Positions 25,405 through 35,117 of a DNA stretch of 64,000 nucleotides are shown one piece after another. The stretch is from positions 62,001 through 126,000 of the forward strand of contig NZ_JAJNOD010000005.1 in NCBI RefSeq assembly GCF_021044885.1, written 5' to 3'. The DNA is from Microbacterium nymphoidis (GTDB taxonomy: Bacteria; Actinomycetota; Actinomycetes; Actinomycetales; Microbacteriaceae). Every line of letters starts with the position of its first letter. Positions within the stretch are counted from its first letter, which is position 1. The notes beneath the pieces are model-generated. The model did no database searches. It saw nothing but the letters and a program-made list of their open reading frames with translations, and was not told where the DNA came from. The position numbers were made by a program, and so were the translations under genes.

Positions 25405-26718
25405 ATGTCTACGGAGACGCCCCTACACGCTGACCCCGCTGCACGCGCACGGAACCTGCGTCGCACGGCGTGGGCAGGCGTCATCGGGAGCGTGATCGAG
25501 TACTACGACTTCACCCTGTTCGGACTCGCCGCGGCGCTGGTCTTCGGGCCCCTCTTCTTCCCCGGTTCGGACCCCAGTACACAGGTGATCAACTCCCTGC
25601 TGACCTTCGCGATCGGGTACTTCGGGCGCCCGATCGGCGGAATCCTGTTCAGCCACTTCGGCGACCGCATCGGCCGCAAGCCCATGCTCGTTCTCACCCT
25701 GATGCTGATGGGTGTGAGCACGCTGGCCATCGGACTTCTGCCCACCTATGCCGTGGTCGGCCTCTGGGCGCCGGTCCTGCTCGCCGTGTGCCGCGTGCTG
25801 CAGGGAATGGGCGCGGGCGCCGAGTATGTCGGCTCTCTCGTGATGATGGCCGAGTCCGGCGACCGGCGCCGGCTCGGCGTACGCGTGGCGCTGCCGGGCA
25901 TGGGCGTCTTCGGCGGCATCGTCATCGCGACGGGCGTCTTCGCCCTGATCGCGCTGCTTCCGGAGGACGCTCTGCACAGCTGGGGCTGGCGTGTGCCGTT
26001 CCTCCTCAGCATCGTGACGGTCGCGATCGGGCTGTGGGTGCGCACCGGCATCCACGAGACGGAGGAGTTCACGGCGCTGCGCGAGCAGGGACGGGTGGTG
26101 CGGTTCCCGCTGGGCCAGGCCATCCGTCACCAGTGGCGCGAGATCCTCATCGGCTTCGGGATCAACGGTCCGTATCTGGCGTTCTCCTCGCTCACCCAGG
26201 TCTACCTCCTCTCCTACCTGACCGGATCGATGGGCCTGCCCGCCTCGTTCGGCCTGGCGGCCAATCTCGTGTCTTCGACACTCGCCATCGCCGTCGTCCC
26301 CCTGGCGGGCTGGCTCGGCGATCGCCTCGGACGACGGCAGATCTGGCTGTTCGGCTGCGGTGTCTTCATCGTCTTCGGCGCCATCGCCTTCCCCCTGTTC
26401 GCGACGGGCAACGAGTTCGTCATCATCGCGACGATGGTGCTCGGCATCTCCGTGGGTCTGGCCACGATGTACTCGACGCAGGGCGCCATCCTCACGGCCC
26501 TGTTCGACCCCGCGCACCGGCTGTCCGCCGTGGTGATCGTGCGCGAGCCCACTGCCGCACTCATCGCGGGCCCCGTTCCGGCATTCGCCGCGTGGCTCGT
26601 GCTGTCGGCCGGCGGGGCCACCTGGCCGGTGACCGTCCTGTTCGTGGGGGCCGCTCTCATCGCGGGCATCACCGTCATCCTCGGGTGGAAGCGACTCGCG
26701 CGCGTCGAGTCGCGCTGA
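25405..26718 (+). CDS. MFS transporter, metabolite:H+ symporter family
   Basis: A 437-residue major facilitator of the MHS group (ShiA/ProP/KgtP-like). Features: GSVIEYYDFTLFGLAAALVF at the first helix, the loop 2-3 motif SHFGDRIGRKPMLV, RVLQGMGAGAEYVGS in helix 4 and WGWRVPFLLSI ahead of helix 6; twelve transmembrane helices in all. Such proteins import organic acids or osmolytes with protons. AGGAG lies 9 bases before the ATG. It diverges from the sugar ABC operon with 218 bases between. The substrate cannot be called. Confidence 0.88.
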   Translation: MSTETPLHADPAARARNLRRTAWAGVIGSVIEYYDFTLFGLAAALVFGPLFFPGSDPSTQVINSLLTFAIGYFGRPIGGILFSHFGDRIGRKPMLVLTLMLMGVSTLAIGLLPTYAVVGLWAPVLLAVCRVLQGMGAGAEYVGSLVMMAESGDRRRLGVRVALPGMGVFGGIVIATGVFALIALLPEDALHSWGWRVPFLLSIVTVAIGLWVRTGIHETEEFTALREQGRVVRFPLGQAIRHQWREILIGFGINGPYLAFSSLTQVYLLSYLTGSMGLPASFGLAANLVSSTLAIAVVPLAGWLGDRLGRRQIWLFGCGVFIVFGAIAFPLFATGNEFVIIATMVLGISVGLATMYSTQGAILTALFDPAHRLSAVVIVREPTAALIAGPVPAFAAWLVLSAGGATWPVTVLFVGAALIAGITVILGWKRLARVESR

Positions 26719-26730
26719 CATCACGGCAGC

Positions 26731-26765
26731 GACCTGCGTGGCGGGCGGTTTCCGGCACGCAGGTC
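26731..26765. terminator. 10-bp hairpin after MHS transporter gene
   Basis: GACCTGCGTG (26731-26740) and CACGCAGGTC (26756-26765) pair perfectly across 15 bases, 12 bases past the stop. No U-tract follows. Confidence 0.5.
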
Positions 26766-26855
26766 CCTCTCCCGCTCGCTGAGCGTGGCTGACCCCGGCG
26801 CGTCCGAGACGGCCGCGGCCCGACGAGGCACCGCCACCCGTCGACGCGGACTCCG

Positions 26856-26861
26856 TAAACT
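26856..26861 (+). promoter_or_regulatory. -10 element of leader peptide
   Basis: TAAACT, 6 bases before the ATG of the 14-codon frame at 26868. Confidence 0.4.
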
Positions 26862-26867
26862 CACCGG

Positions 26868-26912
26868 ATGGCGGGTTTCACGAGCGCGGAGAGGAGCAGC
26901 GGCGGACAGTGA
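26868..26912 (+). CDS. 14-codon leader peptide frame
   Basis: ATG at 26868 opens a frame coding MAGFTSAERSSGGQ and stopping at 26910-26912, where the TGA overlaps the GTG of the next gene (GTGA). A TAAACT hexamer exactly 6 bases before the ATG implies transcription starts at this ATG, so the mRNA for the membrane protein at 26909 would begin with this short frame and reach it by translational coupling. There are no runs of one amino acid that would suggest classical attenuation. Evidence is positional only. Confidence 0.35.
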   Translation: MAGFTSAERSSGGQ

Positions 26913-27553
26913 GGGCACGGACGATCTTCGGCGTGCTGCGTCTGACCGCCGCAGGCGTGTGCCTGACCGCGCTGGTGCACCGCCTGTTCTGGGGACTGAG
27001 CTCGCACACCACCGCGGGCGACAACTTCTTCGCCTACCTCACGGTGCAGTCCAACTGCGCCCTGGTGGCCGTTCTCGTCATCGGCGCTGTCCTGGCCTTG
27101 CGGCGCCCGGCGGACCCGCGCTGGTTCACCGTTGCGCTCTCTCTGGTGCTGACGTGGACCATCACGGCAGGCATCGCGTTCGCGCTCATCGTCTGGCAGG
27201 CCGGGATCCGCGGCATCCGGGTGGATGTGCCCTGGTCGGATCAGGTGCTGCACTTCTGGCTGCCCGCCTGCACGGCTCTCGCGTGGATCCTCACCCCGGG
27301 CCATCGCGGTGTGAGCTGGTGGATCGTGCCGATCTCCCTCGCGTTCCCGCTGGCCTGGGGCGGCGTGACGCTGTGGCGCGGACCGTTCGTCGGCTGGTAT
27401 CCGTACTATTTCCTCGACCCGCGTCAGGTCTCCGGCCCCGCCGAGTTCCTGATCACGTGCGCGGCCGCTCTCGCGATGTTCGCGCTGATCGCAACGCTCA
27501 TCGTGCTCGCCAGCCGGATGCACCGGCCGGGACACCCGCGCGCGGCGGTCTGA
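26909..27553 (+). CDS. Pr6Pr-family membrane protein
   Basis: A 214-residue membrane protein with six transmembrane helices that matches the Pr6Pr family: conserved FFAYLTVQSN after the first loop, a mid-protein DQVLHFWLPACTALAWIL and the C-terminal GWYPYYFLDP. Biochemical role is unknown. The GTG start overlaps the stop of a 14-codon leader frame and lies about 10 bases after GAGAGGAG-rich sequence. It converges on the amine-oxidase gene with 3 bases between stops. Confidence 0.8.
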   Translation: MRARTIFGVLRLTAAGVCLTALVHRLFWGLSSHTTAGDNFFAYLTVQSNCALVAVLVIGAVLALRRPADPRWFTVALSLVLTWTITAGIAFALIVWQAGIRGIRVDVPWSDQVLHFWLPACTALAWILTPGHRGVSWWIVPISLAFPLAWGGVTLWRGPFVGWYPYYFLDPRQVSGPAEFLITCAAALAMFALIATLIVLASRMHRPGHPRAAV

Positions 27554-27556
27554 CGA

Positions 27557-28951
27557 TCAGGCTGCCGGCGACTGCGTGGACCCGAGGAACGGCGTCAGTG
27601 ACGCCAGCGCGGCTGTTTTCGCTGCATCGTCGTCGAGCTTCGCGAACTCACCCGCGGGCGCCCCGCCGACGAGACCCACCAGGATGTTCTCGCCCGTCGC
27701 CGGGGCGAGGTTGAGCCAGGTGCGGATCGTGGCGTCCCCGCCGACCACGTGCCAGAGCGAGGCGTCCGTCTCGATCACCGGCTCGTCGAAGCGCAGCCAC
27801 ACGGTCTCGATGAGGCCCATACCGAGGTCGGCGATGGCACCGCGATGCGCGAACGGCAGCGCGGGGGAGAACTCGATGCCGTCGGTCTTCAGCACGCCCA
27901 GGGGAACCGTCACCAGCACGCGATCGAACGAGAGAGACTCTCCCGTGGCCACGCCGAGGCTCACACCGTCATCGTCGTAGGCGATACGGCTCACGGGCGA
28001 GGACACGCTGACCTTCGCCCCGTCGAGGAGCTCCTCGAACAGCGCGGCGAGGTCTCCGAGCACGGCTGTGCGCTCGATGGGCGGCAGCACCGGCGGGAAC
28101 CAGGACGATGCCTGATCGGCGTCGGCGCCCGACATCGTCGAGAGGTAGGCCAGCAGCGCCTGCAGAGCCGCGTCGTCGGGATCCGCCCCGCCTTCGGTGA
28201 GCGCTTCGGTGAGCGACTCGTCCGTCACGCGAGACTGCGCGGTGGTGATCGCCTCCGTCAGCGGCTTCGCCGAGACGGGCTCGACGTCATCGCCCTCGGT
28301 GGAGCGCCACAGGGCGCCGGACAGGACCGCGGTGCGAAGGTCGAGCGACGCGGGCCAGTCGATGACGGCATCGAGGGCATCGTCCACCAGCCATCCACCC
28401 AGTTGCGCGGACACCGGCCACTCGTCATCGTCGACGTGGGACTGAACACGCCCGCCCACCCGGTCCCGTGCCTCGAAGACCGTCAGCTCCAGTCCGCTGG
28501 AGGCGAGACGGGCGGTCGCGGCGGCACCCGCCAGTCCTGCGCCGACGATGGCGACGCGGTCACCGTTGGCGGAGGCGGCGAGCAGGGCCTCCGCAGCGCT
28601 GATACCCGACCGCACGGCGGCGGACATCGTTCCGGGTGCCTGCTCATCGGTGGCCTCACCCGCGAAGAACAGACGATCGATCACGGGGGCGGCGAGGGCG
28701 GTGCGGGCGCTCTGCTGCACGCCCACCGGCGTGAAGCTGGCCGCGCCGAGGGAGAACGGATCCTCCGACCACGCGCTACGGACGAACGCCGACGGCTCGA
28801 GCGAGCTCGGGGCGGTGGGCTCCGGCGCGGGCGTCGTGGACGACGGATCGGGCGTGGGTGAGGGCGCCGGCTCCGGGGTGCAGGAGGCTAGAAGCACCCC
28901 CAGGACACCGGCTCCGGCGCTGACCAGCAGAGTACGCCGCGTGATCCTCAT
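27557..28951 (-). CDS. flavin amine oxidase, apparently circularly permuted lipoprotein
   Basis: A 464-residue FAD-dependent amine oxidase family protein in an unusual order. Residues 1-24 carry RR and a lipobox (LLASC), so it is exported, probably by Tat, and lipidated; a Pro/Ser/Thr linker follows to about 50. Residues 56-124 hold AWSEDPFSLGAASF and RLFFAGEATDEQAPGTM, blocks that normally end such enzymes. Only after them comes the FAD-binding start, VAIVGAGLAGAAATARLA (133-150) and ARDRVGGR (161-168). The protein then runs through the substrate domain and stops where the former C-terminus would begin. All elements of the fold are present, so activity is possible. Substrate unknown. Confidence 0.85.
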   Translation of the reverse strand: MRITRRTLLVSAGAGVLGVLLASCTPEPAPSPTPDPSSTTPAPEPTAPSSLEPSAFVRSAWSEDPFSLGAASFTPVGVQQSARTALAAPVIDRLFFAGEATDEQAPGTMSAAVRSGISAAEALLAASANGDRVAIVGAGLAGAAATARLASSGLELTVFEARDRVGGRVQSHVDDDEWPVSAQLGGWLVDDALDAVIDWPASLDLRTAVLSGALWRSTEGDDVEPVSAKPLTEAITTAQSRVTDESLTEALTEGGADPDDAALQALLAYLSTMSGADADQASSWFPPVLPPIERTAVLGDLAALFEELLDGAKVSVSSPVSRIAYDDDGVSLGVATGESLSFDRVLVTVPLGVLKTDGIEFSPALPFAHRGAIADLGMGLIETVWLRFDEPVIETDASLWHVVGGDATIRTWLNLAPATGENILVGLVGGAPAGEFAKLDDDAAKTAALASLTPFLGSTQSPAA

Positions 28952-29276
28952 CGTGTCGCAACGATACCCGTCCGGGCACGCCCGCGGGGAGCGACGACGC
29001 CGTCGGGGCTGTTCTTATCCCCCGAGACGCCCGCGCGGCAGTGGGTCCCGATGGCATCTCCGTCAGAACGGGCGGCGTGACTTCCTGAGCCCGGACGTCG
29101 ATGAGGCGTCTGGCACGCCGCGACGGCGGAGCTGTCGTGAGCGGAGGGCTTATCAGCGGGGCACGCCGAAACCCGGATTCGGCCCTCATCTCGCGACGGC
29201 GTCCTCATCTGGCGCCGCGCTCGGTCCGTAGCGGCCGCAGACACCGCACCGTCCTCACCGGACCACGTGCGCGTGT
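28952..29276. other. intergenic gap before the heat-shock operon end
   Basis: No credible coding frame. TATCGT on the minus strand (28961-28966) could be a -10 element for the amine oxidase gene. Nothing else recognised. Confidence 0.5.
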
Positions 29277-29729
29277 TCAGTCTTCGTCGAGGTGGCTCTC
29301 GCGCAGGTGCGGCGGGCGCCAGATCATGACCTCGGTCGCGCGGCGGACTCGTCGGCCGGCGCGCAGGGTGATCACCGAGCCGGTGGTGCCCGCGGCGAAC
29401 ACACGCGCACCGGGTCGGGTCTCCGCGTCCGCCTGCGCCTGGGCCTGCAGCTGCGACACCTGGCGGCGCAGCGCCCGCACCGACTGCTCCAGCTCGAGGA
29501 TGCGCGCGATGGCGGGCAGGCTCATGCCTTCGGCGGACATCTGCGCCACCTCGCGGAGCTGACGGATGTTGGTGACCGAGTACCGGCGCGAGCCGCCGCG
29601 CGTGCGTCCGGGGACGACCAACCCCATGCGGTCGTACTGGCGCAGGGTCTGGGGGTGCATGCCGGCCAGCTCCGCAGCCGCGGCGATCGCGAAGATCGGC
29701 GCATCCTCGTCCATCTGGTCCTGATTCAT
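29277..29729 (-). CDS. hspR: HspR heat-shock repressor (MerR family)
   Basis: A protein of about 150 residues with a MerR-type winged helix at its start (FAIAAAAELAGMHPQTLRQY, then DRMGLVVPGRTRGGSRRYS), followed by a short coiled-coil (SVRALRRQVSQLQAQAQAD) and a basic tail. HspR binds HAIR inverted repeats and needs DnaK as co-repressor; two HAIR sites flank the dnaK promoter in this window. It is the last gene of dnaK-grpE-dnaJ-hspR. I chose the ATG at 29729 because GGGGG lies just before it; the frame also has an ATG at 29762, 8 bases after the dnaJ stop. Confidence 0.9.
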   Translation of the reverse strand: MNQDQMDEDAPIFAIAAAAELAGMHPQTLRQYDRMGLVVPGRTRGGSRRYSVTNIRQLREVAQMSAEGMSLPAIARILELEQSVRALRRQVSQLQAQAQADAETRPGARVFAAGTTGSVITLRAGRRVRRATEVMIWRPPHLRESHLDED

Positions 29730-29770
29730 GTCACCCCCGTTCCCGGCGTCGTGCTTCGTCATCGCGCACT

Positions 29771-30739
29771 TCAGCGCGCTTTTGCGAGCAGGTCCGCTCG
29801 CGGATTCTCCTTGGGCTCGGCCTCGGCGAACTTCTCCAGCGCCTCCTTGGCGGCGGCATCGAGGTGCGAAGGCACCACGATCTGCACCTCGGCCAGCAGG
29901 TCGCCGGTGCCCTTCGAGGACTGCACGCCACGACCCTTCACCCGCAGCACGCGGCCGGAGGGTGTGCCGGCGGCCACCTTCAGCTTCACCGGATCGCCGC
30001 CGAGCGTGGGTACCTCGATGGTGGCACCGAGGGCCGCTTCCGTGAAGGTCACCGGGACGGTGACCCGCAGGTTCAGCCCATCGCGGGTGAACACCGGGTG
30101 CTTGCGCACCGTGACGGACACCACGATGTCGCCGTTCTCGCCACCCGAGGTCGAGGGGCGTCCGCGACCGCGCAGGCGGATCTTCTGTCCGTCCTGCACG
30201 CCCGCCGGGATCTTCACCTTGAACGGCTTGCCGTCCTCACCCTGGAGGGTGATGGTCTCGCCCTTCACCGCGGTGGCGAAATCGAGTGTGGTGCGCGCCG
30301 TGACGTCGGCGCCCTTCTGCGGCCCCTGCCGGAAGCCGGCCTGTCCGCCGAAGCCACCACCGCCGCGGTTGAACATCGAGAAGATGTCGTCGAAGTCCGC
30401 CTGCTGCTGGCCCCGACCGCCGCGGTTGAACATCGAGAACACGTCCTCGAAGCCACCCCCGGCTGCGGAGCTTCCGCCACCGGGAGCCTGGAAACGAGCC
30501 CCCGAGCCCATGGCCCGGATCTGGTCGTACTCCTCGCGCTGAGCCTTGTCGCTCAGCACCGTGTACGCCTCGCTGATCTCCTTGAACTTCGCTTCTGCCG
30601 CGGTGTCCCCGGGGTTCGAGTCCGGGTGGTACTTGCGCGCCAGCTTCCGGTAGGTCTTCTTCAGGTCGGCCTCGGACACGTCCTTGGACACGCCGAGCGT
30701 CTTGTAGAAGTCCTTCTCGAACCAGTCGTTGCTTGCCAT
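29771..30739 (-). CDS. dnaJ: DnaJ co-chaperone lacking zinc finger
   Basis: A 322-residue J-domain protein: J domain 1-75 with the HPD tripeptide ([10 protein letters not shown]), a Gly/Phe-rich linker, and two C-terminal substrate-binding domains. The four CXXCXGXG zinc repeats of type I DnaJ are absent, so it is a type II (CbpA-like) form, as for DnaJ1 of actinobacterial hspR operons. The linker holds a near-exact internal duplication, (E/D)D(V/I)FSMFNRGG twice. It stimulates the DnaK ATPase. 16 bases separate it from grpE. Confidence 0.95.
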   Translation of the reverse strand: MASNDWFEKDFYKTLGVSKDVSEADLKKTYRKLARKYHPDSNPGDTAAEAKFKEISEAYTVLSDKAQREEYDQIRAMGSGARFQAPGGGSSAAGGGFEDVFSMFNRGGRGQQQADFDDIFSMFNRGGGGFGGQAGFRQGPQKGADVTARTTLDFATAVKGETITLQGEDGKPFKVKIPAGVQDGQKIRLRGRGRPSTSGGENGDIVVSVTVRKHPVFTRDGLNLRVTVPVTFTEAALGATIEVPTLGGDPVKLKVAAGTPSGRVLRVKGRGVQSSKGTGDLLAEVQIVVPSHLDAAAKEALEKFAEAEPKENPRADLLAKAR

Positions 30740-30755
30740 GCGTCCCCTTTCCGGC

Positions 30756-31334
30756 CTACTCGGCCGGGACCGAGACGACCACCTTCGCGGGACGCAGTTC
30801 CACGTCTCCCAGGCGGTAGCCCACCTCGACCACGTCGAGGATGGTGGACTCGGTGGCGCCCGGAACCGGCTGCTGGAAGATGGCCTCGTGCTGCTGCGGG
30901 TCGAAGACGTCGCCGACCGCGCCGTACGACTCCACGCCCTGACGCGACACGATGCCACGGATCTTCTCGGCGATCACGGCGAAGGCGCTGCCCTCGGCGA
31001 GGTCGCCGTGCTTCTCCGCACGATCGATGTCGTCCAGCACCGGAAGCAGGCTCTTGACCACGTCACCCGTGGTGCGCTGCTTCTCGATCTGACGCTGCTC
31101 CTCCGTGCGACGACGGTAGTTGGCGTACTCCGCCGTGATGCGCTTGAGGTCGTTCAGGTGGATCGACTCGACGTCCATCACGTCGGCCGCGGCCGCGTCG
31201 TCGGTCTGGGCAGCACCCAGGATGTCGTCGATCGTGAGTTCCTCGTCCTGCGAAGCGGGGTCGGAGGCGTGAGCCTCCGACCCCTGCTCGCCGGACGGGG
31301 CTTCGTTGTTCTCGAAGTCCTTGTCGTCCGTCAT
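30756..31334 (-). CDS. grpE: GrpE nucleotide exchange factor
   Basis: A 192-residue GrpE. Residues 1-60 are acidic and probably unstructured; a long helix runs from [20 protein letters not shown], and the C-terminal beta domain has the family signature around [31 protein letters not shown] (given in part). It releases ADP from DnaK. Starts 4 bases after the dnaK stop. Confidence 0.95.
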   Translation of the reverse strand: MTDDKDFENNEAPSGEQGSEAHASDPASQDEELTIDDILGAAQTDDAAAADVMDVESIHLNDLKRITAEYANYRRRTEEQRQIEKQRTTGDVVKSLLPVLDDIDRAEKHGDLAEGSAFAVIAEKIRGIVSRQGVESYGAVGDVFDPQQHEAIFQQPVPGATESTILDVVEVGYRLGDVELRPAKVVVSVPAE

Positions 31335-31338
31335 GTCT

Positions 31339-33329
<1,991 letters not shown>

Positions 33330-33357
33330 CTTAGAACAGGAGCAGTTTTCGTGTCAA
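33330..33357 (-). promoter_or_regulatory. dnaK operon promoter
   Basis: On the minus strand, TTGACA (33352-33357) is a perfect -35 box, and TCTAAG (33330-33335) a fair -10 after a 16-base spacer. Placed between the two HAIR operators. Confidence 0.7.
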
Positions 33358-33363
33358 GTCGAA

Positions 33364-33384
33364 GTTGAGTCGCAGCGACTCAAC
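33364..33384. promoter_or_regulatory. HAIR operator 2 (HspR site)
   Basis: GTTGAGT, 7 bases, ACTCAAC: the arms are perfectly complementary. It lies 6 bases upstream of the -35 box. Confidence 0.88.
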
Positions 33385-33403
33385 TTTGGGTGAACATTCA
33401 GGG

Positions 33404-33964
33404 TCAGACCGATTTCGCCAGCTGCTGCAGGGCGACCACGCCGAATCCCGCCGCCACGAGCCCGGCCAGCACGATGATCTTCGCCAGCACCGGCAGCGTG
33501 GAACGCCGCACTGCGAGCCAGCCGATTCCCGCCAGCGTCACGATGTAGATCCACGAAGAGATGCGTAGTGCCAGGTGCAGTTCCATCCACCCGAGCCACG
33601 CGGCGCCGATCAGCGCGATCGGGGCGGCCACCGTCCACAGCGCGCCCAGACCCGCGCGGATCATGATGCGTAGTTCGCTCCCCCGCGCGACGGTGCGATG
33701 GACGATGAGGTGCGCGATGTACTCGGACAGCGTGCCCGCCACGACGATGCCGATCACGCCCATCAGCAGCGCAAGGAAGGCGTGCCGCGCCTCGAGGTGG
33801 GTCCCGGACTCCACGACGCGCACGATCGCGAGGCCCGTGAAGGTGGCGTACAGCCGCTCCCGGAAGTACGGCACGGTCCCCGGCGGCAGCTCCCGCTCGA
33901 CATCGCGTGATCGCGCCCCCTCCCGCATCGCCCGCCTGTGCTGTCGTCCCCGCTCGCTGCTCAT
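33404..33964 (-). CDS. membrane protein of unknown function, 186 aa
   Basis: I do not recognise a named family. A basic N-terminus of 55 residues (MSSERGRQHRRAMREGARSR) precedes four transmembrane helices (about 65-85, 105-130, 133-152, 158-180). The short luminal loops contain EYIAHLIVHRTVARG. It is upstream of and co-directional with the dnaK operon, but the heat-shock promoter lies between, so it is probably separate. The ATG at 33964 is the first after a long open stretch that runs into the G-rich repeat region and is not credible as protein. Confidence 0.65.
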   Translation of the reverse strand: MSSERGRQHRRAMREGARSRDVERELPPGTVPYFRERLYATFTGLAIVRVVESGTHLEARHAFLALLMGVIGIVVAGTLSEYIAHLIVHRTVARGSELRIMIRAGLGALWTVAAPIALIGAAWLGWMELHLALRISSWIYIVTLAGIGWLAVRRSTLPVLAKIIVLAGLVAAGFGVVALQQLAKSV

Positions 33965-34064
33965 CCCGTCATCGTCGCAGGTCCGCGTCGGATGCGGTGG
34001 CTTGGAGTCGCGGATGAGGGGTATCGGGGCGCGGCGGTGGCGCGCGGCGGCGGCGCGGGCGGCG

Positions 34065-34112
34065 GTGGGGCGGGGCGGGCTGCGGGGCGCGGCGGTGGTG
34101 CGGGGCGGCGGC
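34065..34112 (+). repeat. 48-base G-rich duplication, copy 1
   Basis: Identical to 34218-34265. Contains GGGGCGGGGCGGGCTGCGGG, four G-runs with short loops, a canonical quadruplex pattern. Confidence 0.8.
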
Positions 34113-34217
34113 AGCGATGCCGCGGCGGTGAGCCGGGACGGCGAGGCGAGGCGCGGCAGCCGGCCGAGGCGAGGCGCTGCGGCAGGCCGAGGCTGCGAGT
34201 CGCGGCGCGGCGCGGCA

Positions 34218-34265
34218 GTGGGGCGGGGCGGGCTGCGGGGCGCGGCGGTGGTGCGGGGCGGCGGC
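34218..34265 (+). repeat. 48-base G-rich duplication, copy 2
   Basis: Exact copy of 34065-34112, 153 bases further on. Confidence 0.8.
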
Positions 34266-34457
34266 TGGGTGGCAGCGAGGCGCGGCGCGGCAGGGGGCGG
34301 GACAGCGGTGGGGCGGCAGCGAGGCGAGGCGCGGCGCGGCAGGGGGGCGAGGCGGGCTGCGGGGCGAGGCGGCGGGGCGAGGCGGGGCTGCGGTGGTGAG
34401 GTGGTGAGGCGGGCGACGACGAGGCGGGACGGCGGGGCCAGGCGCGCCTCACGCGCT

Positions 34458-34546
34458 GTCGCGAAACGAGGACATTGTCGCCAAACAAGGACCATCCCGC
34501 GGCGCGCCGCCCTACATTGGCGCAAATCCCCTCCTTTCACGACACC
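34458..34546 (-). repeat. 89-base intergenic element, copy 1
   Basis: Starts GTCGCGAAACGAGGACA and ends CCTCCTTTCACGACACC on the plus strand. Aligns without gaps to 34624 and 34803. Contains two inward AAACNAGG motifs 16-17 bases apart. Confidence 0.75.
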
Positions 34547-34623
34547 TCAAATCACGCGACTGAGCCGCCGATACCCCAGGCAAACGCGCCCACCCCGCTC
34601 AACACTTGCGGCCGCGGAGTGCA

Positions 34624-34712
34624 GTCGCCAAACAAGGACGATGTCGCCAAACGAGGGCCATCCCCCGGCGCGCCGCCCTACACTCGCGCAAATCCCCTCC
34701 TTTCACGACACC
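34624..34712 (-). repeat. 89-base intergenic element, copy 2
   Basis: Second copy, 166 bases after the first. Its similarity to copy 3 continues about 45 bases beyond the right end (CACGCGCTCCGATCAGCCAC). Confidence 0.75.
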
Positions 34713-34802
34713 CACGTCATATGCACGCGCTCCGATCAGCCACCGAAACGACAGACCACGCCGGACCGCAGCACTCCATGCCGCACGCCCACCCAACGCG
34801 CT

Positions 34803-34891
34803 GTCACGAAACAAGGACGACGTCGACAAACGAGGGCCATCCCCCGGCGCGTCGCCCTACACTCGCGCAAATCCCCTCCTTTCACGGCACC
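34803..34891 (-). repeat. 89-base intergenic element, copy 3
   Basis: Third copy, 179 bases after the second; shares the extended right flank with copy 2. Confidence 0.75.
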
Positions 34892-35117
34892 CACGTCACG
34901 TCCACGCGCTCCGATCAGCCACCGACAGGACAGGCCGACCCGGAGCCAGGACGGTCAGCGCGAGCGGCCAGGCGTGCCGCCACGAAACGGGCCGTCGCCC
35001 GGCACCGTTTGAACGCGAAGCCGATCACCTCCGTTGACGACAGGGCGCGCGGCGTCGCCGCGCAGGCGCCCGCACGCAGCCACGCCGGGACGGACCGCCG
35101 CGCGGCGGCGGTGAGGG

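Larger units (their letters stand above)
33965..35117. repeat. 1.15-kb G-rich and tandem-repeat island, no gene
   Basis: No believable gene. The left half (34020-34440) is extremely G-rich on the plus strand, with an exact 48-base duplication (34065, 34218) and strings of GGGG fit for G-quadruplexes. The right half (34458-34940) holds three copies of an 89-base element. The motif TCGTTTGGCGAC (minus strand) also appears in the island at 13.4-14.6 kb. Long open frames here are low-complexity artefacts of base composition. Confidence 0.75.

Noticed and set aside
33404-34540. N-terminal extension of the 186-residue membrane protein to 378 residues
   Set aside because: The added part is Arg/Pro/Ala low complexity coded by the G-rich repeat tract.
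34458-34939. CRISPR array
   Set aside because: The repeats are 89 bases and unevenly spaced (166 and 179), diverged, with similar spacers, and no cas genes are present.
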